The position numbers and the translations under genes were made by a program. Shown one piece after another: positions 45,407-56,261 of a stretch of DNA of 64,000 nt. This DNA comes from Calliopum simillimum. Its lineage: Eukaryota > Arthropoda > Insecta > Diptera > Lauxaniidae. The notes under the pieces were generated by a model, which was not told where the DNA came from, did no database searches, and saw only the letters and a program-made list of their open reading frames with translations. The DNA lies in NCBI GenBank assembly GCA_951812925.1, contig OX638368.1, forward strand, positions 156,226,492-156,290,491. Reading direction: 5' to 3'. Position 1 is the first letter of the stretch. Each line of letters begins with the position of its first letter.

Positions 45407-45729
45407 CCCTTTCGCACCGGTTGGGACAATATATCCCAAAAATTTTTGAATAATATTGTATAACTCGGTTATTAACGACACTTAAATTGAAGGAATTAAT
45501 AAAATTAATGCAATTTTTAGTAACCACTGTTTTTTCTTATAACCACTCCAAGGACATTGTATCCCGAAAATTCAAATAAAAAACATCTGTTGGGAATATA
45601 GACCGGAAGCGCCTCTAGCGGTGAAAATTTTAATTTAGAGACGGTCAAACATTTTACTTAAATTTAGTTTCTAAGATTAACCTATCACAAATATTGTGTA
45701 CCCCACAGTTTTTTTCCGGGTCGAAAGGG
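45407..45729. mobile_element. piggyBac-like MITE, 323 bp
   Basis: TTAA at 45403-45406 and 45730-45733. Ends are CCCTTTCGCACCGG and, inverted, CCCTTTCGACCCGG. Subterminal GGGACAATATATCCC is itself palindromic. No coding sequence. The CCCTTT/TTAA signature is that of piggyBac-type elements. Confidence 0.8.
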
Positions 45730-45733
45730 TTAA

Positions 45734-47578
45734 TTTTTTGACTTTTTTTTAAAATAAATCTTAAAAAATCAACACGCACAGAATTTCGTAGCGCAATCTT
45801 GATCGAAATTTGCTTCATATGTATGTATACGGGGTGGTTGGGAATCAGTAGAACACCGGAAATTATAAGATTCCTAGGACAATTCTGAACATCTTTTCTT
45901 AGAACCATTTTTTGAAATTCGCAAAATCTACGGAGTTATTGGCGTTTAATGGCAATAAGTTAAAAAAATCAAAAAAATAGAACAAAGAAAAGTTATTCAG
46001 ATTAGTCCAAGAAATTTTACATTTTCCGGTGTTGAATCGTGGAAATAAATTTAAAGCTTTTTGGAGACAGTAGCTTCTATTAGAAAATAAATCCACTTTC
46101 TTTATTCAAGCTTTGGACATACGCAGAGAAAACAACATTGTCAAAAGTGGCAGAAACGTGGTTATTTTAACAACGTTGCGACACGTTGCTAAATGAGTTA
46201 CAACTACGTTCGACAGTGATTTACCAACGCGCGTTGCTAAATAAAATACAAAAAAAAAATTAATTTTTTTAATTAAAATTTTTTCCTGTCAACAACAATG
46301 AAACTGATATTATTTTCTGTTTTAATTTTCAATTTTTGCTTTAAATAAATATCTTTTTTTTGGTATTAAGGATATTTGAACCTGAAACCTGTCGTGTGAT
46401 AGATGCGGTCGTTCACGAACTCAACCACTGCCATCATTATTGTGAGGTTGACTGAAAAGCTATTTGTTTTGAAATTAGCTTCTACCACGTTCGTGAGTGT
46501 TTTGACTACATTTCGTAGCTGATTTGTATTTAACTACGTTTCATGGTGTTTCGACCAGGTTTCGTTGCTGATTTGGATTTAACAACGCTTGGCAACCAGC
46601 GTTGCTAAATATGTTTTAACCATATAAAATATAAAGCTAACATGATTAAGGATATTGTGAATATTCCCCTCTCTCCCCCCCCCCTGAATCATACAAGATA
46701 CAGTTACCCAAATACATTTTTATACAGAAGAAAATTGAAAACTTTTTCTTAAATTAAAATGAAATGAATACAATCGTTATATAACTTTTAACATAGAGAA
46801 ATTGTCACATTTAATAAAGGAAAGAGATTCGAAATTAAAAAATGCAAAGCAATCTTTCGGCCATTGCCTCCTCAGCTCATTTCAGCAGAAGCTGCAGCAA
46901 CAGCAGGACGAGACACTCATACAATGACATAGTAATGTTTGCTGTTTTTGTTCCTTCCATACGCAACTGCCTTGAAGTGTAGGAGTTGGCTTAAAAGAAC
47001 TCATCAAGTAAATGACCCAGTTGCTGAGGCAAAAAAAAAACAACGATTCCATTATAAAAAATGGCAATGCAACCCACAACACCTCATACATGTAGTTTTT
47101 CACAACACAACGGAACATACCAGTCCGTCGTATGTTTCAATAAGATCGGAGCAAAGGGTGAGAAAATCGAGAAACCAAAATGAAAATAAAATTATTAAAA
47201 ATAGAAAGAGATGACTCAAGCTAACAGTTGTACTGACAAATAAAAGCTGCGATGTTGTGGCGCTTGTGTTGACAGCAATAGTGTTGCCATATTAAAATTA
47301 ACTGCATTGTGGCGAAATTCGATCATTTCGATTTGACTTTAAAAAGACCATCCAGTTGTTAACTTAAGCGGACAAACTTTTATTCATTAGTAACCATGTC
47401 AATGCACTTTCTTTTTATGGGCGTGGTACCGTCCACTTAAGAATATAAAGGTCACATAATCGTTACTTAGTGCTAACCCTACCTCCGAATTTCATAAAAA
47501 TGCAGCGGACTAGCCGTGAGTGGGCGTGGTACCGCCCACTGGAAAACATAAAGGCCATGTTATCATTCTTCAGAAAAT
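45734..47578. other. Intron/5' region with dispersed repeat fragments
   Basis: 46150-46615 holds rearranged CACGTTCGTGAGTG, CAGGTTTCGTTGCTGATTTG and AACAACGC blocks shared with 29226-29330. 47415-47560 holds two GGGCGTGGTACCG(C/T)CCAC repeats about 105 bp apart; a third, GGGCGTGCTACCGCCCA, lies at 48353-48369 beyond the mariner element, which was therefore inserted into this older repeat. No gene. Confidence 0.5.
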
Positions 47579-47580
47579 TA

Positions 47581-48301
47581 CGAATGTTGCCTTTTATATT
47601 TCGGGATTGGGCAACCCTAATGTTGCATTCTGGCAACTGCCAGCTCTATCGTAAAGTTTGACATTTTTGAGGTTATACGAACTCAGAACATTTTGACATA
47701 CGAGAGCTATTTGTGTTGTTTACAGTAACTTAAAAGATTCATCTCGCCCAAAAAATGGAATTAAATCGTGAAAATTTTCGTGCGATTATTTTTTACAACT
47801 TTCGACGTGGATTAACTCAACAACAGTGCATCGATGAACTTAATTCAATTTTTGGCGATGAAGCTCCATCAAGGACCAGTGTTTATCGATGGTATGGTGA
47901 ATTCAATTGAGGTCGTAGTTCACTCCAAGACGAATTTCGTGAAGGTAGTCCAAAATCAGTTGTTGTTCCGGAAACCATTGATGCTGTGCGTCATGTGACC
48001 TATCGTGAGATTGAGACAACCTTAGGCATTAGTGGGACCAGCATACATTCAATATTGCATGAACACCTGACCGTAAAAAAGGTTTGTTCTCGTTGGATAC
48101 CCCATAATTTATCAATCGCTTAAATTATCAATGGAAAAATTTATTTTCTTAACTCACTGTAAACAAAACAAATAGCTTTTGTACATCAAAACGTTGTGAG
48201 TACGTTTATGCTAAAAAATATCAAACTTTATTATGGTGTTGCCAGATTTTAGCTATTGACATTAGTGTTGCCAGTTCCCAAAATATAAATAGTGCCCCTC
48301 G
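47581..48301 (+). mobile_element. Mariner-derived non-autonomous element, 721 bp
   Basis: TA at 47579-47580 and 48302-48303. The inverted ends are more diverged than in its relatives. The plus strand holds the 5' third of a mariner transposase gene and then joins directly to the 3' terminal region (TTGTTTTGTTTACAGTGAG in inverse). It lies inside a GGGCGTGGTACCGCCCAC repeat. Confidence 0.87.
47755..48123 (+). pseudogene. Mariner transposase N-terminal fragment, longest of the three
   Basis: MELNRENFRAIIFYNFRRGL, then TQQQCIDELNSIFGDEAPSR, TSVYRWYGEFN, an in-frame TGA at 47908-47910 (codon 52), then GRSSLQDEFREGSPKSVVVP, ETIDAVRHVTYREIETTLGI and HEHLTVKKVCSRWIPHNLSI followed by A and a stop. 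Both helix-turn-helix domains are present. The catalytic DDD domain is absent. Its end is the same SRW.PH.LSIA junction seen at 39961-39981. Confidence 0.88.
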
Positions 48302-48568
48302 TAAATAAAAATCGATTTAGCGTTTAAGCCATGAGATAATTTTTCCATTTAGGGGCGTGCTACCGCCCATTTTGAAAAAAACGAAAATTCCAACGAAAAA
48401 AAAAAAAAAAAAATCAAGCAAATATTTTGATACTAAACGCTGCTATTTCTTGAAAGAAATCACACAGATTAAAATTTTCTGTGTTTTTCTGGTACTCGTC
48501 ATGAGAATATTTTTACAATTTATTTTTTTTGGTTTGCTCCTAAGCCTTTCCTTTAAAAAATTAACACC

Positions 48569-48713
48569 CATACCTAAATTGAAGCGTAAGACGACTGTCA
48601 GCGTAATTTAACCGTCTCTGTTTCGGTATGTTCCATATAAATTGTATGGGCATGAAACAGACAGAGATGGTAAAATACGCCTGACGCTGATCTAGCGCTT
48701 CAATTTTGGTATG
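48569..48713. mobile_element. 145-bp hairpin element
   Basis: Left arm CATACCTAAATTGAAGCG and CCGTCTCTGTTTCGG pair with right arm ATGAAACAGACAGAGATGG and CGCTTCAATTTTGGTATG. Arms are about 63 bp with scattered mismatches and a loop of about 18. Size and shape are those of a MITE; a long microRNA-like hairpin is the alternative. Confidence 0.75.
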
Positions 48714-51004
48714 ACAGTTATTCAACATTATAAAGTTTATCATTTTAAGCTAATGTTTGAAAATATTTTTAGATATGTAGGATCATCTGAGTGTAGAGAG
48801 AACAGTTAACAAGTAAATCTTGTCAAATTATAAAAAAATCTTCTTATTGGCAACGCTGACAACCTTCTGGCTAACAAGAAGCCGAAAAATAAAAATTAAA
48901 AATGGCAGCACCAAAGGAAACAACAACAACAACCATCAAAATAGCCAAAGGATTATGCCATCCAAAAAAAAAAAAAAAAAAATGATGAAAAAAAAGATGT
49001 AACCCAGGAAGGAAACAAAGCAGGACAACACTTGAAGCAACGGACTTTTGAACAACAGACATACGAGAGTACGTCGTCGTCATTGTTGTACACATGCTGG
49101 ATACATGGTTTCACCAGTACACTACCAGGAATGAAGCTAATGAAGTATTTAGGACAGTTCTGTACTGTGGGAAAACAAAAGAACGAAGGAACGTCACAGC
49201 GTAAGGCAGTAGCAGCAACTTTTAAAGCTTAACAACTCTTGTACAACAAATGCGTTGTTACAACCAACCAACCAACCAACAGGAAAGGAAACGTTTATGC
49301 AAAAAAAAAAAACAGGTAAAAGTTTAAAAACCTAATGGATAGGATTATTATTGTTGCTATGATTTCGCAACAAAAGCAGATTTCCCAACGGAGTAACAGC
49401 CGAAAGTGTGGGGGTTCGGACGAGCGCATATGTTTTTCTCAAGGAGAGTGTGTTTTAGTTGGAAATGCTTAGTTAACACCGGGATTAAATGCATCGTCAA
49501 GTAAAGTTACTATAAAAGGAATTTTCAATACAACATAGTATAAAGTTATTGTTGTAATGTTTATAATGGCAAATGGTTAATAGAAAAAGATTTTCTGAAG
49601 ATGATATTAAAAAATATATAACTCTTAACCTACATATATCTGCAGAAAAACGACATTTCCAGCTAAAGTAATAAAGTAAAAGTGCTAACCATTTTGTGTA
49701 TAGAAGAAATTAATTATTGTGAAGTGACACAAAGCCATTTAATGTGATAAGCTGTAAATTCAAGAATAGGTATCATAATATTTCTAAGAATTTTTAGAAC
49801 TAAAATTGAAAGACATTCAAAAAAGGTTAAATACATTGCGGTAATAATAAAAAAACAAAACATCTACTGCCATACATATGTATGTACTTTTGCAGATAAA
49901 GTCAGATTTATAAAGACGAGTATTATACTAAGGTTGATATAAACATTCCCCAATTCCAGAAATAGAAAATAGAAAACAAGAAAAAAAAAAAAAAAAAGTG
50001 ATACGGCCAGATTGTTGGTAAGTAGTTTACAAGTTATTTTGCGCTTTGTTTTCTGGTATAAATATTTACTGCAGCAACACCGGACAACTTTCAGAGTAAA
50101 CCATTTTAGGCAGCAAGTATGTTGCTGTTCATATTGCTGCTGTAGTGTGCTAGTTTTTTCGAGACTTCATCGAAATGAGTACATTTGCTTAATGAGGATA
50201 TTTTTTGTGTGCAGCATGTTGGCGTTGTTGTTGCGTACTTTATTCTATGTTTGCCTGCCTAAAGTCAACAAAAACAAAATTGCATAGTAGTTGTTGTTAG
50301 CAAAATAATCGTACACTAACACAAACATAATTTTTACAGCAAAAAAAAAAGGACGATCTGCCTTAACCCTTTTTAGACCTGAATTGAAAATAACGTGATA
50401 AGTGAATGTGTTGAATTAACGAGTTACATAGAGTTCTATATAGGGGCTTGGAAGCATTTATTCCAAAATCAGAACTTAGTTATAATGTCGCGATTTTAAG
50501 AAACCCTGCAGGATCACGGATTATCCCAAAACTAGTTTGTAAACAACACCATGCATGAGAAAAATACGCGTCATAATTTTTACTCCATTCGGCTAGGAAA
50601 CAAATTACAGTAATAAACACTTAATTTGAAACCTAATTACCCGCCGTATGAACTATTTGATAGGTCTGTAAAGCAATACTTACAAATAAAATGTAGTTAA
50701 ATAATAAAGTAATATTTTGTCTCAAAATTGCTTACAGTCGACTATATGTAAAAAGTCGACTACATATATGTAAAGTAAATTATACTTTCAGCCAAAAAGT
50801 GTGTGATTATTTTGATTTTATAATTCTAGTAAAAATTTTTTTATTTTTTTTTCACGCACAAAAATGAGTGCAATAATTTTTTCTTCACTCGAGTAAGGTA
50901 AATATCTTAAAAATATATAATCATTTTGACTTTTATAATTTTAGTAACAATTTCTATTTTTGACAGACATCTACTTTATATACAAATTTTATACCTCTTC
51001 ATCA
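48714..51004. other. Intron/5' region, no gene seen
   Basis: AT-rich with A runs (48964-48982, 49981-49997) and an ACCAACCA patch at 49262-49279. TTAACCCTTTTTAGACC at 50363 resembles one end of a TTAA element but has no partner. No gene. Confidence 0.45.
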
Positions 51005-51110
51005 TATGCGCCAGTAGCGCAGGAGGATATGCATCTACCTATCACATGGACGGGTAGGGTTCGTACCCTAGTACGGTCTATTCGTTTCTTTTTTTTTTTG
51101 TTGTTTGAAC
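51005..51110 (+). repeat. tRNA-derived SINE-like head
   Basis: Box A-like GTAGCGCAGGAGG at 51014-51026 and box B-like GGTTCGTACCC at 51058-51068 with flanking TAG..CTA pairing. The spacing is about 40 bases. A T run at 51089-51099 could end polymerase III transcription. No clean anticodon arm. Confidence 0.5.
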
Positions 51111-51509
51111 GTTACAGTAAGGTAAATACCACGCAAATTTCTTCAAAAATATTACTAGCAATCAAACATTCTGAATTCACTTAAACAGTAAGGTGAAATT
51201 TACCTCAGTGGGAAGTAAAATTTATGAGAAATAAAGTAGCAAGTATTATTTTTTTCTCCGTGTGAGGGCGACCGACTAGTCCAAATTTTGTTTCCATCAT
51301 ATGCATAGTGCTATTTACGTTTTGTATTGCTTGTCATTAGACGTAACCAATTTGTGTCCTTAGGAACTATATTGAGACCATAAAAAGACCAATTACACAA
51401 ATCTTTTCGTGTAACAAATAGACGACACCACAATCAATCCAAAATCAATTTGAAAAAATTTGATTTTTTCACACAAAAACGTTAGATGTGGTAAAAAGTT
51501 TGTTATATA

Positions 51510-51740
51510 TTTCTGAGCATTGTGTTCCGGCCGAGTTCGAATCCCAGTGCGAGTAAAAATTTTATTTTTTAGTATTTTAAACTTTGACTTATACTTGTTG
51601 GCATTTTATGCTCGAACACGAATTGTGTTTAATTAATAGAAATTTAAAAACTGAAATTAAAAATTACGGAGTAGAGGTTTTGAACTCAGGTCTCTAACGC
51701 AGCACAAGTCATTAGATCGATACACTATCATTTGGTCTTC
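51510..51740. repeat. Two tRNA-like modules in opposite directions
   Basis: Plus strand: box B-like GAGTTCGAATCCCAG at 51533-51547, then AAATTTTATTTTTTAG. Minus strand: TAGTGTATCGATCTAATGAC, then GAGACCTGAGTTCAAAACCT (box B-like GAGTTCAAAAC) at 51730-51670. Both look like SINE heads related to that at 27280. The arrangement gives convergent polymerase III-type modules. Confidence 0.45.
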
Positions 51741-51744
51741 ATTT

Positions 51745-52926
51745 GGTCAGCGATGTTATAATTACACTGACACAGTCGGTGCAGTTGGTATTTTACATTT
51801 GGACTATTTTTGATACAATTAGCGTTGTGCTTAGGTCCTCCTATTTTGTAAAACAAATGTATTGTAATATAAATGTAAAGTTTTTAAAAATAAAACACGA
51901 AATAATTTATAATATATCTTTTTTTTCAATCCGAATTTACATTGATACCATGAACTGATGGGTTAAATTAGTAAAAAGTAAAAAAAAGTTGATAAAAATA
52001 GGAACTAAAACGAAAAACATACATAGATAAACTCGAAAAAGGGTCAACTACCACTGGCTGTTATTCTCTCCTGTAGCTGTATAGCTTTGTTAACTTAAGC
52101 TTTAGTTAAGTAATTTGGCAAGAAACTACTGTGCTGCTTAAACTTCAAATGGTTAGAGTGAGCCAAAAATCTCAAGTTTACTAAAATTTTTTCTTTGCTG
52201 CTGTTTTAACATACTTGTATATACTACAAGGTTCCTACGTTTGAAAAGTGAGTTTCTAAGTACATAATTAACATTGTTAATTAAAAGCTAAAAAGTTATT
52301 GAGATATTTTTAAGTTTTTGGCGTTATTAAAAAAAACTTTTATAGTAAGCACTACTTATGTATATTTTTGCTCCTTTTTTGCAAACTTTTATTGCATCTT
52401 TAATCCACATTCAAGAGAACATAAAACACATCCTTTAAGCATTTAAAAAATTCAAAAGTATTTATTTATTTACCCAATTTATACGACTGTTCCTTAAAGT
52501 GTTCAGCTTCATTTACAAATTCAAAAGCATAAATCCATTTATTGCAGAAAGCAGTTAAAAATATTGAAACTGATATGATCAAAAGAAGTTTGTTGTTACA
52601 TTTATTTATTCAAAAATATAATAAAATAACCAATTAACACAATTTGGTACACACATATAACAGTAGGGTTGCCACAATATCCGAATATTAACTGCGAAAT
52701 GAATATTTTTACATAGTACCATTCGCATTTAAAATTATTGTAGAAGACTGAATTTTTTGACAAAAGTCCTAAATATTTACTTAATAGAAAGTAACATAAC
52801 ATCAAGCCTTCTCGTGTCTAAGTGTTAGAAACCAAAAGAAGGTTACAAAAATCTGCTTTTTGAAATAAGTATTTTGCTACAGGTTGCTTCTACAGTTAAA
52901 TCATTAGGAAAAAAGAGTTCTTAAAA
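51745..52926. other. Intron/5' region, no gene seen
   Basis: AT-rich; no recognisable frame or repeat. Confidence 0.5.
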
Positions 52927-53681
52927 TGGTGATTAGCAAACCAAGACCAAGACCATGACCAAGACCAAGACCAAGACCAAGACCAAGACCAAGACCAAGA
53001 CCAAGACCAAGACCAAGATCAAGACCAAGACCAAGACCAAGACCAAGACCAAGACCAAGACCAAGACCAAGACCAAGACCAAGACCAAGACCAAGACCAA
53101 GACCAAGACCAAGACCAAGACCAAGACCAAGACCAAGACCAAGACCAAGACCAAGACCAAGACCAAGACCAAGACCAAGACCAAGACCAAGACCAAGACC
53201 AAGACCAAGACCAAGACCAAGACCAAGACCAAGACCAAGACCAAGACCAAGACCAAGACCAAGACCAAGACCAAGACCAAGACCAAGACCAAGACTAAGA
53301 CCAAAGCAGTCTTGATCTTGGTATTGGACAATGAGTCTTGGTCCTGGCTTAGATATTGAGTATTGATCTTGGTCTTGATTTTGGTCATTAAGTCTTGGTG
53401 TCTGTCTTGATCTTAAAAAAAATTTCTCAAAATTTCCAAACCTTATTTTTACAAAGCAGTTGGGTTTTTAAGATGCCAAATTTCGAATTTAGATATGATT
53501 TTATGCTTGAAAGAGGCGTGACACACCTGTTTACTATAAATTCGCAAGACTAAAAAGCAGTCTTGGTCTTGATGATTATCGTGACCAAGACCAAGACCAA
53601 GACTGCTATAATATCAGCGTCATGGTCTTGGTCTCGGGATATTACCAAGAATCAAGACCAAGACTAATTTTGCTCATCACT
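52927..53681. mobile_element. MITE-like element with expanded CCAAGA array, copy 1
   Basis: The ends are TGGTGATTAGCAAA and, inverted, AGTGATGAGCAAAA. Next to the left end is a hexamer array (52941-53304). The rest holds CTTGGTCTTGATCTTGG words in both directions and ends ATTTTGCTCATCACT. Its non-array part of about 390 bp is nearly identical to 61482-61922. No target duplication is visible at this copy. Confidence 0.85.
52941..53304. repeat. (CCAAGA)n hexamer array, about 61 units
   Basis: 364 bases of CCAAGA with only three or four variant units (CCATGA near 52953, TCAAGA near 53018, CTAAGA near 53295). It reads as (KT)n in one direction and (LV)n in the other without stops; neither is a gene. 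The second copy of the host element has only about six units. Confidence 0.97.
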
Positions 53682-53689
53682 ATGTATTA

Positions 53690-54819
53690 TATGTACGTTA
53701 CAACCTTTAAATTGAGATATTTTCTAAACGATGAGTCGTGCAAAAAAAAGTTTATACCTTGATTGTCCTAAGCTTCATTATTGTTACTTCATGCTGTAAA
53801 TCTGCACAATGTCAAACCAAAAATTTCTACAAATATTCAACTTTCTAACTTTCATTTCAGAGCTTATCATCAACTTTGCCTTCTTTGACTAGAGTTAGAC
53901 ACAAAAGGCATCTGAACTGGATCAAGTAGAATCATGAAACTAATTTATGTCAAATCGCCAAACGTCAAACGAAAAAGTTACAAGTTGAATAAGATACCTT
54001 TTTGTTTGGTAAAATCGGATAAAATACTTTCTGGACCGTGAACGTGAAAAAGGTACTTTTTTCGTTGGACAAAATTAAGTTATGATAACCGCATATTTAT
54101 TGGATACTTGTATTTTGACTTCACAATACAATTTATAAAGCGGCGTAATCAACAATGGCAACCCCAAATTGCATGCTACGATGCATTTATTACAAAAAAG
54201 GAATAAAATAAGAACATATTGCTTACAGTCAGATGCAGCAAACATATAAAGGCATCTCGGTTAGGGATCGTGTTAAATGTTAAAAACTATAACTCTGTTA
54301 TTCATACGGCTTTTGAACACGAAAAGCGATTTACGCCACCGTATGTAGCACGTTGTCTATGGGCGTGATATTTTGTTTGTGTCTGTTGGACAGAGAGCCT
54401 TTAATCGACAGTAACATATTCGATTTAATATTCATTTACTATAATAAATTCATAAAAATTCATTTCTGAACACCACCAGCGACATTAACACAGCAGAAAC
54501 AATAACAACAACAACGTTAAGGCAAGCAGGATAGTTTACACAAATACTGTCATATAAAATAAGGATATACTGTAGGTACACACATATATACATATAAATT
54601 TCTGTTCACATCGAGTTGCACTCACTTGAGTACTTGGTAAAAAATAAAAAAAATTTTAAATGAAAAATAGTAGTAAAGTACAAAAAGTAGTCAGTATTTC
54701 AACATACAGTGGAATAAAATGATTGATAGCATTTTTGGATTTTTTATATGGCCATTTCTAAGTAGTATTTTACGGCTTGATGCCTTTGTGCTTGTCTGGC
54801 CGAATCTCAAGTTAAAGTT
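53690..54819. other. Intron/5' region, no gene seen
   Basis: AT-rich; CAA-type patch near 54500-54515. No gene. Confidence 0.5.
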
Positions 54820-55010
54820 CTTAACAAAAAGTGGGTGAATTCGAACAAGATATCGTGGGTACCTCTAATATAAGAAAAAGTTTCAAAATACTATAATAAG
54901 AACATTTTTTGAGACAATCCAATCAAATTTCACTCAGATACTAAGGGTATTACATGCAAGCTTCGATCAGAAACTTGATTGATTCGGAAAAGGGGCCGTG
55001 GTGCCGCCCA
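54820..55010 (+). repeat. Diverged fragment of the 58.3-59.9 kb fold-back family
   Basis: It contains GTGGGTGAATTCGAACAAGA, AAGTTTCAAAATACTATAAT, TTTCACTCAGATACTAAGG and GGGGCCGTGGTGCCGCCCAT, the unit order of the family. It stops where the GGCTGTAC element starts. A second fragment lies just beyond it at 55705-55800. Confidence 0.65.
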
Positions 55011-55019
55011 TATACTCAC

Positions 55020-55650
55020 CCGAGTAAAAAAAAACAATTTTTAAATTACGGCTGTACAAAGGCTGTACAAGGGCCAAATTTCATTACTTTTTTTGGGCTG
55101 TACAAGGGCCAAAAATGGTATTTTTGCAGGACATTTGGGCTGTACACGAAACTTCATATGGGCTGAACATGGGCTGTACGTGGGCTGTACAATTGAATTT
55201 TACTATTGAATTGGGCTGAACATGGGCTGTACATCACCCGTACAATTTATTGTTCTATTGAAATTTATTTCATATGATTTTGGGCGAAGAGAAAAAAATT
55301 CAAGTGTGGCTGACATCATTAAGCTGTGCGACTCAGAACATTGATAGCCTGGGTTCGAAACCCAAGGATGGCGGAAAAAAATTTTTTAATTTTTTTTTTT
55401 TTTTCTGCCATACAAAATTGGCCTGTTGGTTGTTCTGTTTTAAAATGAAATAAAATGAAATCCCATGTTCAGCCCATTTGTTTTGTACGCAAATTTTTTT
55501 TTGTTCATTTGTACAGCCCTTGTACGGCCCCATGTACAGCCTTTTGGGCTTTTTTAGTTTTGTACAGCCCTTGTTCAGCCGTGTGTACAGCCTTATGGGC
55601 TTTTTTAGTTTTGTACAGACCACGTGCGGCCTTAAAAAAGCCCACGTTAT
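55020..55650. mobile_element. Fold-back element made of GGCTGTAC/GGCTGAAC motifs
   Basis: The left half holds about nine copies of GGCTGTAC or GGCTGAAC between 55043 and 55231. The right half holds seven or eight inverse copies (GTACAGCC, GTTCAGCC, GTACGGCC) between 55466 and 55625. The unit GTACAGCC with GGGCTTTTTTAGTTTT occurs twice at 55538-55615. Between the halves lies a tRNA-like module (55300-55405). No open frame; exact ends unclear. Confidence 0.7.
55300..55405 (+). repeat. tRNA-like module inside the GGCTGTAC fold-back
   Basis: Box A-like GTGTGGCTGACATC and box B GGGTTCGAAACCC with pairing flanks CCTGGG/CCCAAGG at about 55350-55367, then GATGGCGG and T-rich runs at 55381-55404. It resembles a SINE head or tRNA relic rather than a functional tRNA: the anticodon arm is not clean. 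Confidence 0.5.
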
Positions 55651-55704
55651 CAAAATTCTGTAGTACATGCGTTATTTAAAGTAATATAATGTATTTAAAC
55701 AAAT

Positions 55705-55800
55705 ACTTGGAAGGGTTAGAAAGCTCTGAAGAAAAACCTGGCAAACTCGTACAAGTGGCCGAGGTATCTCTCATACAAGCAACATTTTCATAATGCTGCA
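55705..55800 (+). repeat. Second diverged fragment of the fold-back family
   Basis: It contains AGCTCTGAAGAAAAACC, GAGGTATCTCTCATACAAGC and AATGCTGCAATATACTG, matching the unit of the family in the same direction as 54820-55010. Confidence 0.55.
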
Positions 55801-56261
55801 ATATACTGCACTGTTTCTTGGACTAGACCCAAAACAAACGAGAGCATACTCTCCGGAAACTACACAGCAAAGTCTGTCGCCAGGCTCGTGAGTGGAGAGA
55901 AATCTAAGAATCGGAAAAATCGTGGCAAAGAATCTTAACAAATGGACACGTTTCATTTTGGCCTTATGCTCCTCCTAGGAGAATACATACATTATTTTAC
56001 AGCACCTCAGATCAGACATATTTTCCAAAAGCTGAATTCCATATTTTTACTTAACTACTTTACTTTAAAGAGCTTAAGTATAATAAGTTCATATTGAATT
56101 TATTTCTAAAAATTCAAGTACTAGCCCACTGTGCATACTTCATCTCAGTGCAAGAACGTATAGTGTACCAGTACACTGGTGTTTATTTATTTTCCAATTT
56201 TTTTTTTCGTTCGTTTTATTGCAATCGGGTCAGCCGAGTGCATATGCGAAAAATTGCTTAC
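55801..56261. other. Intron/5' region, no gene seen
   Basis: Unique AT-rich sequence leading into the GC-richer block. On the heph strand a GTAAGC donor lies at 56261. Confidence 0.4.

Noticed and set aside
50363..50381. TTAACCCTTTTTAGACCTG as a piggyBac-type end
   Set aside because: No inverse partner was found nearby; a single 13-19 base match is not sufficient.
52933..53388. Open frames of 134 and 151 codons reading (KT)n and (LV)n
   Set aside because: They are translations of the CCAAGA hexamer array on the two strands, not proteins.
55300..55375. A functional tRNA gene
   Set aside because: Box B and its stem are good, but box A is poor and no clean anticodon or acceptor stem can be drawn.
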